From contig JBFWYO010000099.1 in the NCBI GenBank assembly GCA_050186335.1, forward strand, positions 1 to 14,809: DNA of 14,809 nt, in the 5' to 3' direction. The translations under genes and the position numbers were made by a program. The notes under the pieces were generated by a model that was given only the letters and a program-made list of their open reading frames with translations, searched no databases and was not told where the DNA came from. Positions 1 to 6,161 of the stretch are shown here, in pieces (the stretch's first letter is position 1; every line of letters starts with the position of its first letter). This DNA is from JBFWYO01 sp050186335 (GTDB taxonomy: Bacteria > Pseudomonadota > Alphaproteobacteria > Bin65).

Positions 1-125
1 TGCCGCAGGCGATCACCGGCGTGTTCCAAGGCATGCTGCTGTTCTTCCTGCTGGCGACCGACATGCTGATCCGCTACCGCGTGCGCTTCGGCCGTCGCGC
101 GGGACAAAAGGCGCGGGCGGCATGA
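1..125 (+). CDS. ABC importer permease, C-terminal end only (partial)
   Basis: Only the last 40 codons are present, read from base 3 to a TGA at 123-125. The visible peptide has one hydrophobic segment (GMLLFFLLATDMLI) followed by an Arg/Lys-rich cytoplasmic tail (RYRVRFGRRAGQKARAA). This is how the first permease of BMP-type (YufP/NupB-like) importers usually ends. The stop codon overlaps the ATG of the next permease (ATGA at 122-125), so the two are probably translationally coupled and form the heterodimeric membrane channel. The identity rests mainly on the neighbours, because the fragment itself is short. The gene continues upstream of the window. Confidence 0.75.
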   Translation, partial: PQAITGVFQGMLLFFLLATDMLIRYRVRFGRRAGQKARAA

Positions 126-1054
126 GCGGCGATCTGATCGACGGGATCATTGTCATCCTGGCCGCCACGTTGCGCGCCGGCACGCCCTTGGTGTTCGCGG
201 CACTTGGCGAACTGGTCACGGAAAAATCCGGGGTGCTGAATTTGGGCGTCGAAGGCATGATGCTGATGGGCGCCGTGGCCGGCGTGATCGGCGCGCACAA
301 TTCCGGCAGCCTGTCGGTCGGCGTGGCGGCCGGCATTGCCGCCGGCGTCGCGATGGCGCTGATCTTCGCCGTGCTCACGCTGACGTTCCAGGCCAGCCAG
401 GTGCCGACCGGATTGGCGCTGACCATCTTCGGCATCGGCCTCAGCGCATTCCTCGGCCTCGGGTACAATGACAAGCCGCTGCAGGGCTTGGCGCCGATCA
501 GCATTCCGGGGCTCAGCGACATCCCGGTCGTCGGCAAGCTGTTTTTCGCGCATGACGTGTTTGTCTACCTGTCGCTGGCGATGTTCGCCGCCATCGCCTG
601 GTTCCTGTTTCGCACGCGGGCGGGACTTGCCTTGCGCGCGGTCGGCGAAGCGCCCGAATCGGCGCACGCGCTCGGCAAGAAGGTGATCGCCATCCGCTAC
701 GCCGCAACCTTGTTCGGCGGCGCCATGGCGGGTTTGGCCGGCGCCTATCTGAGTATCGTCTACACGCCGATGTGGGCGGAAAACATGACCGCCGGGCGCG
801 GCTGGATCGCGCTCGCCTTGGTCGTGTTCGCGACCTGGAAACCGGGTCGAGTCTTGCTTGGCGCCTATCTCTTTGGCGGCGTTACGATTCTTCAATTGAA
901 CGTGCAGGGCGCCGGTTACGCTGTGTCGTCGCACCTGCTGTCGATGCTTCCCTATATCGCCACGGTCCTGGTTTTGGTATTGATCTCGCGGGACGCCACG
1001 AAGATCAAACTGAACGCGCCGGCATCCCTCGGCAAACCGTTCCATAGCGACTGA
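122..1054 (+). CDS. BMP-type ABC importer, inner-membrane permease (YufQ/NupC-like, BPD_transp_2 family)
   Basis: This 310-residue polytopic membrane protein should form half of the importer channel in the inner membrane. The N-terminal stretch around residues 21-48 (PLVFAALGEL, EKSGVLNLGVEGMML) is the conserved signature of permeases serving BMP-family binding proteins, including the nucleoside importers. Hydrophobic helices recur along the chain, and the loop near residues 165-190 (RTRAGLALRAVGE, then SAHALGKK) is the usual cytoplasmic loop that contacts the ATPase. The length is normal for the family. The ATG at 122 overlaps the stop of the upstream permease by four bases. The binding protein gene follows after about 108 bases, so one operon is likely. 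The ATPase gene is expected upstream of the window. The substrate is probably a nucleoside or a related compound, inferred from the family only. Confidence 0.92.
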   Translation: MSGDLIDGIIVILAATLRAGTPLVFAALGELVTEKSGVLNLGVEGMMLMGAVAGVIGAHNSGSLSVGVAAGIAAGVAMALIFAVLTLTFQASQVPTGLALTIFGIGLSAFLGLGYNDKPLQGLAPISIPGLSDIPVVGKLFFAHDVFVYLSLAMFAAIAWFLFRTRAGLALRAVGEAPESAHALGKKVIAIRYAATLFGGAMAGLAGAYLSIVYTPMWAENMTAGRGWIALALVVFATWKPGRVLLGAYLFGGVTILQLNVQGAGYAVSSHLLSMLPYIATVLVLVLISRDATKIKLNAPASLGKPFHSD

Positions 1055-1162
1055 CGGGCGGCGGCCGGACTCCCGGCGCGCGAAGGGGCCGCAGACTTTC
1101 GACAGTCGTTTTCCGGCCGTCTCCCTTTCCATCACTCCGGTCATTCGGAAGCAGGGGACCCC

Positions 1163-2263
1163 ATGAACACGCGAATGAACAGACGCATTTTCCTTCAATC
1201 GCTCGCGGCCGTCGCGGCGACCGGCCTGGCGCTCGCCGGCAGCGCCGGCGCCGAACAGCAGAAACTCAAGATCGGCTTCGTGTATGTGAGCCCGGTCGGC
1301 GACGCCGGCTGGACCTTCCGCCACGATGTCGCGCGCAAGGCGCTCGAGAAGGCGTACGGCGACAAGATCCAAACCAGCTTCGTCGAAAGCGTGCCGGAGG
1401 GCGCCGACGCCGAGCGAATCATCCGCCAGTTCGCCACCACCGGCCACCAGCTCATTTTCACCACGTCGTTCGGATACATGAATCCGACGATCAAGGTCGC
1501 AACGCAGTTCCCGAACGTCACGTTCGAACACGCCACCGGCTACAAGCAAGCCAAGAACGTCGGCACCTATAGCGCGCGCTTCTACGAAGGCCGTTATCTC
1601 GCCGGTGTGGTCGCCGGCAAGATGACCAAAAGCAACAAGATCGGTTATGTCGCCGCGTTCCCGATTCCGGAAGTGGTGCAGGGCATCAACGCCTTCACCG
1701 TCGGCCTCAGAAGCGTCAACCCGAAGGCCGAGGTGCGCGTGATCTGGGTCAATTCCTGGTACGACCCGGGCAAGGAACGCGAAGCGGCCGAAACGCTGAT
1801 CGGGCAGGGTGCCGATGTGGTGACCCAGCACACCGATTCGACCGCGCCCGTGCAGGCGGCCGAAGCCAAAGGCGTCTATGCCATCGGTTATCATTCCGAC
1901 ATGTCGAAATACGGCCCCAAGGCGCATCTGACCGCGTCGTACCACGATTGGGACGCGTACTACGTCAACACCGTCAAGGCGGTGATGGACAAGAAGTGGA
2001 AGTCCGGCGACGTGTGGGGCGGCATCAAGGACGGCATGGTCAAGCTATCGCCGTTCAACGCCGCCGTGCCCAAGGATGTGGTCGATCTGGTCAAGCAGCG
2101 CGAGGCGGATATCGCCGCCGGCAAGCTGCATCCGTTCCAGGGCCCGCTCAAGGACCAGGCCGGCGCCATCAAGGTCGCGGCCGGCAAAACGATGCCGGAC
2201 AAGGACATTCTCGGCATGAATTTCTATGTCGAGGGCGTCGTCGGCCAGTTGCCGAAACAGTAA
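1163..2263 (+). CDS. BMP-family ABC importer substrate-binding protein with Tat-like signal
   Basis: This 366-residue periplasmic protein should capture the ligand and deliver it to the two permeases encoded just upstream. The mature part opens with KIGFVYVSPVGDAGWT, typical of the BMP/PnrA (Bmp, COG1744) family. Later family stretches are HQLIFTTSFGYMNP, NVTFEHATGY, GADVVTQHTDS and VYAIGYHSDM, which together build the two-lobe periplasmic binding fold. The N-terminus has a twin-arginine pattern (NRRIFLQ, residues 6-12), then a hydrophobic stretch and a likely cleavage after SAGA at residue 30, so Tat export is possible. The ATG at 1163 is preceded by an AGGGGA-like ribosome site. An in-frame Met at residue 5 is a less likely start. 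Characterised relatives bind purine nucleosides, but many homologues are uncharacterised, so the substrate is open. A strong terminator follows 15 bases after the stop. Confidence 0.93.
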   Translation: MNTRMNRRIFLQSLAAVAATGLALAGSAGAEQQKLKIGFVYVSPVGDAGWTFRHDVARKALEKAYGDKIQTSFVESVPEGADAERIIRQFATTGHQLIFTTSFGYMNPTIKVATQFPNVTFEHATGYKQAKNVGTYSARFYEGRYLAGVVAGKMTKSNKIGYVAAFPIPEVVQGINAFTVGLRSVNPKAEVRVIWVNSWYDPGKEREAAETLIGQGADVVTQHTDSTAPVQAAEAKGVYAIGYHSDMSKYGPKAHLTASYHDWDAYYVNTVKAVMDKKWKSGDVWGGIKDGMVKLSPFNAAVPKDVVDLVKQREADIAAGKLHPFQGPLKDQAGAIKVAAGKTMPDKDILGMNFYVEGVVGQLPKQ

Positions 2264-2278
2264 AATGCGCGCGAATCG

Positions 2279-2310
2279 AAAACCCCCGCCGGACTTCCGG
2301 CGGGGGTTTT
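2279..2310. terminator. Bidirectional intrinsic terminator
   Basis: A perfect 15-base inverted repeat (2279-2293 with 2296-2310) encloses a two-base centre. The core is CCCCCGCCGG/CCGGCGGGGG, flanked by AAAA on one side and TTTT on the other, so it can terminate transcription in both directions. It lies between the convergent BMP binding-protein gene (+) and the secreted PAN-domain gene (-). Confidence 0.92.
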
Positions 2311-2323
2311 AGTTCGATCGTTC

Positions 2324-2944
2324 TTATTTGGCGCAGGCAACCTCGCGCATCACCACGCAACCACTGCGTGCCGGGCAAGCGTTGTTGTTCATCAAGTCCC
2401 ATGTCGGCGACTGCGCGGACCCGAAATCTCGATCGAACCGCGTATAGCGCGAATAGCCGCGCTGCGCGCAAATTGTCGTCGCCACCCACATGTCGCATGC
2501 GGTGGCATCCCTGCCTCCACAGGCCCGATAGTTGATGCCGACCGGAATACCGTTGACGCGAGGTCCTGTAATCCGCGCCTGAGTCGGATTGGTCACGCCG
2601 GTACGCGGGCCGATCGTGCCGGAATGGGCGGCGCCGTAAGCGTAAAGTTGCGTGACCGACCCGAAGAATTTGCAGCGCTGCGAATTATAGCTCGTGCGTT
2701 CGGCGGTCCATGCGACGCAGCTGCGCTCGGCCGCGCAAGCGCGCTGGCAAGCACCCCAATCAATCGACGGCTGAATGATTTCGTAGTACGGCTTGCCCGT
2801 GAAATGCTGGCCGGTCCAATGGCTGCCTTGGGCGTTCGCAGCCCCGGGTCCCCACGCGAGCAAGACACTCAGCGCTAAGGTCGCGATCGCAGCTCGGCGG
2901 AACAGGTCGATGCGAGTCCAAACGCCATCCAGATGCCATGCCAT
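2324..2944 (-). CDS. Secreted PAN/apple-like protein with a C-terminal six-cysteine module
   Basis: This 206-residue predicted exported protein has no assigned function. Residues 16-38 form a signal peptide (FRRAAIATLALSVLLAW, cleavage probably after ANA at 38). Residues about 52-100 look like a PAN/apple domain, usually a carbohydrate- or protein-binding fold: the pattern is DWGACQRACAAERSCVAWT with cysteines 66, 70, 76 and 91, then KFFG. Residues about 125-206 contain six cysteines (142, 150, 159, 190, 196, 204) in a layout matching the modules of the next gene (PRxNG near the start, then C..C..C, RGYS, C...GC, VxCA). The ATG at 2944 has a good ribosome site (GGAG seven bases upstream). A longer frame from a TTG at 3025 has no ribosome site and would start inside a terminator tail, so I reject it. 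It is likely transcribed on its own. Confidence 0.82.
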   Translation of the reverse strand: MAWHLDGVWTRIDLFRRAAIATLALSVLLAWGPGAANAQGSHWTGQHFTGKPYYEIIQPSIDWGACQRACAAERSCVAWTAERTSYNSQRCKFFGSVTQLYAYGAAHSGTIGPRTGVTNPTQARITGPRVNGIPVGINYRACGGRDATACDMWVATTICAQRGYSRYTRFDRDFGSAQSPTWDLMNNNACPARSGCVVMREVACAK

Positions 2945-2948
2945 GGCA

Positions 2949-2955
2949 CTTCTCC
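2949..2955 (-). promoter_or_regulatory. Ribosome binding site that fixes the start of the PAN-domain gene
   Basis: On the minus strand the sequence reads GGAGAAGTGCC directly before the ATG at 2944-2942. The GGAG core is seven bases from the start codon. No comparable motif precedes the TTG at 3025, so this site decides between the two starts. Confidence 0.75.
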
Positions 2956-3023
2956 GTCCGGTAGCCGACCGCGCCGATAAGAGACTGAATTTTAGCAGTT
3001 TAGATACGCGGTTTGCCACCGAC

Positions 3024-3054
3024 AAAAAAAACCCGCCGGTCGCCCGGCGGGGTT
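3024..3054 (-). terminator. Intrinsic terminator after the triple-module gene
   Basis: On the minus strand an eight-base GC stem (3044-3051 pairing with 3032-3039, four-base loop 3040-3043) is followed by eight T residues (3031 down to 3024). It begins about 25 bases after the stop of the 3079-3927 gene. It separates that gene from the PAN-domain gene, which must therefore have its own promoter in the roughly 80 bases that follow. A TAAAAT hexamer lies there on the minus strand, but no clear -35 goes with it. Confidence 0.9.
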
Positions 3055-3078
3055 CTTATCAGACGGTAACGTTAGCGC

Positions 3079-3927
3079 TTATCTCGTACACGCAACCTGG
3101 CTGAAGGCGGTGCAGTAGGCGCCGTTGCACACCTGGTTCGAGCCGACCACGTAGGTCGTGCCCGGCTTGTAGGTTTGCCAGCTGAGCGCGCGCGTATAGC
3201 CCTGCCGCTGGCAGAACTGGTTGGCGCCGCCCCAGCCGCAATTGGTCGCCCAGGTCACGCACCAGTCGACCGCACGTCCGGCGATCTGCGGGTAGTTGAA
3301 GGTGAAGCTCTGCTGCTGGCCCGGCGGCGTATATGGCGGTTGCACGCCGCCTTGACCGACGCAGGTCACCTGGCTCAGGCCGACGCAGAACCCGCCGTTG
3401 CAATACTGGTTCGAACCGATCACCCAGGTACGGCCCGGGCGATAGGTTCGCCATGAGGTCGCCTGCTGGTAGCCGACGCGCTGACAATACTGATCCGCTC
3501 CGCCCTTGCCGCAATTGGTCGCCCAGGTTGCGCACCAGTCGACGGTGGCGCCCTGAAGCTGCGGATAGTGGAAGGTCCGCTGATTGTAACCCGGGTTGGT
3601 CTGGCCGGCGCAGACGACCAAGCTGAAGCCTTGGCAGAAGCCACCGTTGCAGAACTGGTTCGAGCCCATGACCCAGGTACGTCCGGGATGGAAGGTCGTC
3701 CAATAGCTCGCGTGCGAATAACCGCGGCGCACGCAATAATGGTCGGCGCCGCCTTTGCCGCAATCGGTGGCCCAGGTCCGGCACCAATCGACGATGGCGC
3801 CGTTGATACGCGGATTGTCGAACCGAACGTCCGCGCGCGCGCTATCGGCGCCGGCGAAACTCATGCCCAGCACGACCAGCGCAAGCGCCGCAAGCCGGCT
3901 TGGCCAACGTAGAAAGTCAATTTTCAT
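3079..3927 (-). CDS. Secreted protein of three tandem six-cysteine modules
   Basis: This 282-residue predicted exported protein has no function I can assign. The signal peptide spans residues 1-32 (LAALALVVLGMSFAGA core, cleavage probably after ARA). The rest is three repeats of exactly 71 residues: 36-106, 119-189 and 210-280. Each has six cysteines at the same offsets (49/56/65/93/98/106 and equivalents). Shared motifs are YPQ or NPR near the start, VDWC, TWAT.CG, GGA, GY, PG.T, GSNQ.CNG and V.C at the end. Even cysteine numbers after export suggest three disulfides per module. Linkers are short, and the second is Pro/Gln-rich (190-209). A ribosome site (AGGGAGA) sits about six bases before the ATG. 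A promoter with an extended -10 lies about 57 bases upstream of the ATG, and a terminator follows, so it is a single-gene unit. A role in binding a surface ligand is only a guess. Confidence 0.85.
   Translation of the reverse strand: MKIDFLRWPSRLAALALVVLGMSFAGADSARADVRFDNPRINGAIVDWCRTWATDCGKGGADHYCVRRGYSHASYWTTFHPGRTWVMGSNQFCNGGFCQGFSLVVCAGQTNPGYNQRTFHYPQLQGATVDWCATWATNCGKGGADQYCQRVGYQQATSWRTYRPGRTWVIGSNQYCNGGFCVGLSQVTCVGQGGVQPPYTPPGQQQSFTFNYPQIAGRAVDWCVTWATNCGWGGANQFCQRQGYTRALSWQTYKPGTTYVVGSNQVCNGAYCTAFSQVACTR
3088..3300 (-). repeat. Six-cysteine module 3 (71 codons)
   Basis: This encodes residues 210-280 with cysteines 223, 230, 239, 267, 272 and 280. It ends two residues before the stop. 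It is separated from module 2 by a 20-residue Pro/Gln-rich linker. Confidence 0.9.
3361..3573 (-). repeat. Six-cysteine module 2 (71 codons)
   Basis: This encodes residues 119-189 with cysteines 132, 139, 148, 176, 181 and 189. By hand count it matches module 3 at 46 of 71 positions with no gap. The same cysteine offsets occur in all three modules. Confidence 0.9.
3610..3822 (-). repeat. Six-cysteine module 1 (71 codons)
   Basis: This encodes residues 36-106 of the triple-module protein, with cysteines 49, 56, 65, 93, 98 and 106. It is the copy nearest the signal peptide and has HYCVRRGYSHAS where the other two have Q(Y/F)CQR.GY. Confidence 0.9.
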
Positions 3928-3983
3928 AGTAATCTCCCTGCTGAGGACGCCGAGCGTCGCTCCCCCGATTTGCTACGCAACAT

Positions 3984-3992
3984 ATTATAGCA
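3984..3992 (-). promoter_or_regulatory. Extended -10 promoter of the triple-module gene
   Basis: The minus strand reads TGCTATAAT, a perfect TATAAT preceded by TGn, which is the extended -10 form that needs little -35 contact. No good -35 hexamer lies 16-18 bases upstream, which is consistent with this type. Transcription would start near 3977 and give a leader of about 50 bases before the ATG at 3927. Confidence 0.6.
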
Positions 3993-4030
3993 GCGTTCCC
4001 GCCAATTTCACCGCAAACCGTGCGGATATT

Positions 4031-4260
4031 TTATCGCCGGCGGATCGCCGTTGCGAACCGGGGGCAATGCGCAGCCAGGCAAATTGGTTCGAGCCTGCAA
4101 CATATGTGTAACTGGTACGTATCAACGGGTATCCGGTTGTCTGCCTAAATCTGCGCCAGCGCCGGTAATTGTGCGCCGCGGAAAACCGCAACCCGTCCCC
4201 CGGCTTCAGCGCCAATTGACGGCGATGCCGTTTTGACCCCCGACGTCCACCGATTGTAGG
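4031..4260 (-). pseudogene. Decayed copy of the six-cysteine module
   Basis: Reading the minus strand from 4259, one frame gives NGIAVNWR, a stop, then SRGTGCG. This aligns column for column with NGAIVDWCRTWATDCG of the intact module, with TGC changed to CGC at the first cysteine and a TGA replacing the next codon. A frame change is then needed, after which SAAHNY, TGYP and YTYVAGSNQ match GGADHYC, GYS and TYVVGSNQ. One further base shift restores C....C (CLAAHC, then PRF), matching CNGGFCQGF. The sequence therefore keeps all module landmarks in order but has an in-frame stop and at least two frameshifts. It lies directly upstream of the intact gene in the same orientation, as expected for an old tandem duplicate. 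The 493-base stretch 3928-4420 has no other gene that I can support. Confidence 0.7.
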
Positions 4261-4320
4261 TGCCCAGACACGGCCCACGTGTTGCGGACGGTTGCCGCAC
4301 GGGCATGCCGAAGCCGCGTT

Positions 4321-4340
4321 GCCGGTATGCGGTTACCGGC
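4321..4340 (+). repeat. Short inverted repeat upstream of the RidA-like gene
   Basis: GCCGGTA (4321-4327) and TACCGGC (4334-4340) form a perfect seven-base inverted repeat around a six-base centre, about 80 bases before the RidA start codon. It could be an operator or a small hairpin. No T-run follows, so it is not a terminator. No promoter hexamers are clear nearby. Confidence 0.35.
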
Positions 4341-4420
4341 TTCGCTGCAGTGATCGCGCGCCGGAGATGACGAACCCGCGCCGACGCGGTAGAAACCTGC
4401 ATCTTTCATGGGAGGACCGC

Positions 4421-4864
4421 ATGACTATCAAGCGTATCAATCCGGCGCCGCGCCTGTCGGCCGCCGTCGTCCACGGCAATCTCGTCCATCTGGCCGGGCA
4501 GGTGGCGCAGAACGCGCCCGGCAAGCCGCCGGCCGAACAGACCAAGGACATCCTCGACCGCGTCGACGCGCTGCTGAAGGAGGCTGGCACCGACAAATCC
4601 CGCCTGCTCAGCGCCGTGATCTGGCTTTCCGATATCGCTTATTACAACGAAATGAACTCGGTGTGGGACAAGTGGACCGCGCCCGGTTGCGCGCCGGCGC
4701 GCGCGTGCATCGAAGCCAAGCTCGCCAACCCGGCCTACAATGTCGAGATCATGATCGTTGCGGCTTTGCGCGACGCACCCAAGGCGAAGGCGGCGGGTGG
4801 TTCGGGCGGCGGCCGGGCCAAGGCTAAGACCAAGGCCAAGAAAGCGGCAAAGAAGAAGCGCTGA
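4421..4864 (+). CDS. RidA family protein (YoaB-like) with a lysine-rich C-terminal tail
   Basis: This 147-residue protein is probably a trimeric cytosolic member of the RidA/YjgF superfamily. Classical RidA hydrolyses reactive enamine/imine intermediates from amino-acid catabolism; other subgroups are less well defined. The core (residues 1-117) resembles E. coli YoaB: MTIKRI at the start, HLAGQV, VIWLSD, and the strand pair APARACIEAK, NPAYNVEIMIVAAL. The family arginine (R94), the cysteine two residues on (C96) and the late glutamate (E109) are present, while the RidA tyrosine near residue 12 is not. Residues 118-147 are an added tail: a Gly/Ser linker (GGSGGGR) and then Ala/Lys repeats ending KKAAKKKR, unlike normal RidA proteins of about 115-130 residues. 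A GGAGG site lies six bases before the ATG at 4421. An in-frame start at 4292 lacks one and would add unrelated sequence. Confidence 0.9.
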   Translation: MTIKRINPAPRLSAAVVHGNLVHLAGQVAQNAPGKPPAEQTKDILDRVDALLKEAGTDKSRLLSAVIWLSDIAYYNEMNSVWDKWTAPGCAPARACIEAKLANPAYNVEIMIVAALRDAPKAKAAGGSGGGRAKAKTKAKKAAKKKR

Positions 4865-4910
4865 ATCCGCTGCGTTCGGAATCCGGCGCCGGCGGCCATT
4901 CCGCGCAACA

Positions 4911-4936
4911 AAAAACCCGCCGGAAGGCGGGTTTTT
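4911..4936. terminator. Bidirectional intrinsic terminator
   Basis: A perfect 11-base inverted repeat (4911-4921 with 4926-4936) has a GGAA loop, a CCCGCC/GGCGGG core, and AAAAA and TTTTT on its two sides. It sits between the convergent RidA-like gene (+) and the four-gene ABC operon (-) and can serve both. Confidence 0.9.
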
Positions 4937-4972
4937 CGTTTGGGGCGACCCTGCGGCGATCGCTCGCGCGGG

Positions 4973-6142
4973 CTATTTCTTCTCGTCCTTGTTCTCTTCC
5001 TTCTTTTCGTCCTTCTTTTCTTCTTTCTTTTCTTCTTTCTTTTCCTCGAGCAGATCCTCGAGCACGAAGGCGAGATAGCGCTCGGCGTTGCGGTTCAGGC
5101 GGTACGCCCAATCCTTGCTGCGCTTGTTGATCGACTCGACCTGCGCTTTCGCCTCGGCGCTGAGCAGCAGCTTGGAATCCTTGGGCTTCTCCTTGAGCGC
5201 CTGAGCCTCGTCGAAACTGGCCGAGATTTTCGCCCAGGTTTCCTTTTCGCGATCCTTCTCGGCCTTGTCCTGCTGGCCGGGCTTTTCGAACTCGATCATG
5301 TCGACGGTGACGGTGATGCCGTCGAACGTCTTCAGAACGGCTTGGCCCTTTTTGTTCTTGGTGAAGTCGACCTCGCCGATCGGCTTGGCGTCTTCGGCGC
5401 TGGCGTCTTCCAGCGCGCCGGCGACGGCGCCGACCACGCGCGGCTCCTTGGCCTTGCGGCCCTCGGGAACGTTGGCCACGGCGAAATCCTTATCGTCGGC
5501 CTTGGCCTTGGAAACGGTCAGCGTGTCGCCCGCGGCCTTGGTCAAGGTAACTTCCTTGATGCGCTCGGCTTTTAGATCGACGATCGCTTTGTCCATCCAA
5601 TCGGACACGTCGGACTTGACGCCGGGGTCGCCGGTTGCCAGCCACGACTGCTTGTCGTCCGGCTTGCGCACGTAGACGCGCTCCTGGCCGGCCGGCGCGT
5701 TGGTGTTGGCGCGGCCGACGATGATCGACGCCAGCACCTTGCCGTCCTTGTCCTTGAACGTCAGCAGCTTGGATTTGGCTTCCTTGCCGGCCGGATCTTC
5801 CACCTGAAGCTTGTCGTAGCGCGCCGCTTCGACCGTCTTCGGCTCGAATGTGCGCATCTCGGCCACGGCCACCGCCGCCCGGCGCACCAGGTCGCTCTGC
5901 GCCGGAAAATTGTTCTTGTCGGCGATCACCCAGCCGTCGGCGGTGCGGTTGACGGTTACCGTCTTGCCGCTCTGCATGACGGTGAGCGACTGGATCGCCG
6001 CCATCTGCTGTTCGAACTGCGGAAACATCTTCTCGCCCGCGCGCGGCGGCGGGGCGGGGAGGTTGCTGTATCCGACGGCGATCGCTGCCGCCGCGACGAC
6101 GACGGTGACGGCGGCGAAGGTGAGGAACGATTTGCGGTTCAT
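4973..6142 (-). CDS. DUF4340 domain protein, last gene of a GldA/F/G-like ABC operon
   Basis: This 389-residue protein is anchored in the inner membrane by an N-terminal helix (residues 5-25, SFLTFAAVTVVVAAAAIAVGY), with the rest facing the periplasm. The body (about 45-330) fits the DUF4340 family, whose members commonly follow GldG-like genes: repeated beta-rich blocks such as SLTVMQSGKTVTVNR, DGWVIADKNNFP and DWMDKAIVDLKAERIKEVTL. Its biochemical function is unknown. The last 25 or so residues are almost only Glu, Lys and Asp (EEKKEEKKEEKKDEKKEENK), encoded by a 12-base tandem repeat. The ATG at 6142 follows an AGGA site and lies 19 bases after the GldG-like stop. A frame open back to 6235 would overlap that gene and has no site. 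It probably works with the three upstream proteins. Confidence 0.85.
   Translation of the reverse strand: MNRKSFLTFAAVTVVVAAAAIAVGYSNLPAPPPRAGEKMFPQFEQQMAAIQSLTVMQSGKTVTVNRTADGWVIADKNNFPAQSDLVRRAAVAVAEMRTFEPKTVEAARYDKLQVEDPAGKEAKSKLLTFKDKDGKVLASIIVGRANTNAPAGQERVYVRKPDDKQSWLATGDPGVKSDVSDWMDKAIVDLKAERIKEVTLTKAAGDTLTVSKAKADDKDFAVANVPEGRKAKEPRVVGAVAGALEDASAEDAKPIGEVDFTKNKKGQAVLKTFDGITVTVDMIEFEKPGQQDKAEKDREKETWAKISASFDEAQALKEKPKDSKLLLSAEAKAQVESINKRSKDWAYRLNRNAERYLAFVLEDLLEEKKEEKKEEKKDEKKEENKDEKK
4997..5044 (-). repeat. 12-base tandem repeat encoding Glu/Lys tail
   Basis: Four copies of a 12-base unit (TTCTTTCTTTTC on the + strand) are seen. The last two are identical and the first two have one or two changes. 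On the coding minus strand each unit gives Glu-Lys-Lys plus Glu or Asp. A change in copy number would stay in frame. Confidence 0.85.
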
Positions 6143-6161
6143 GCGCGGTTTTCCTATCCGA

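Noticed and set aside
74..1945. 623-codon open frame on the minus strand
   Set aside because: It lies antisense to the permease and the BMP binding protein, both with clear family motifs. Its translation is rich in Arg, His, Gly and Asp with no domain, as expected for the opposite strand of GC-rich genes.
2945..3025. N-terminal extension of the PAN-domain protein from a TTG at 3025
   Set aside because: It has no ribosome site, would start at the end of the preceding gene's terminator, and would bury the signal peptide. The ATG at 2944 has a good site.
3059..3787. Second minus-strand frame of 242 codons within the triple-module gene
   Set aside because: It is a frame-shifted shadow of the repeats. 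It lacks a signal peptide and conserved cysteines, and its apparent repeats simply mirror the real ones.
4292..4420. Extension of the RidA-like protein to an upstream ATG at 4292
   Set aside because: The added residues are not similar to any RidA N-terminus, and the GGAGG site points to 4421.
4421..4864. Functional link of the RidA-like protein with the nucleoside-type importer
   Set aside because: They are on separate transcripts with terminators and the unrelated secreted genes between them, so closeness alone is not evidence.
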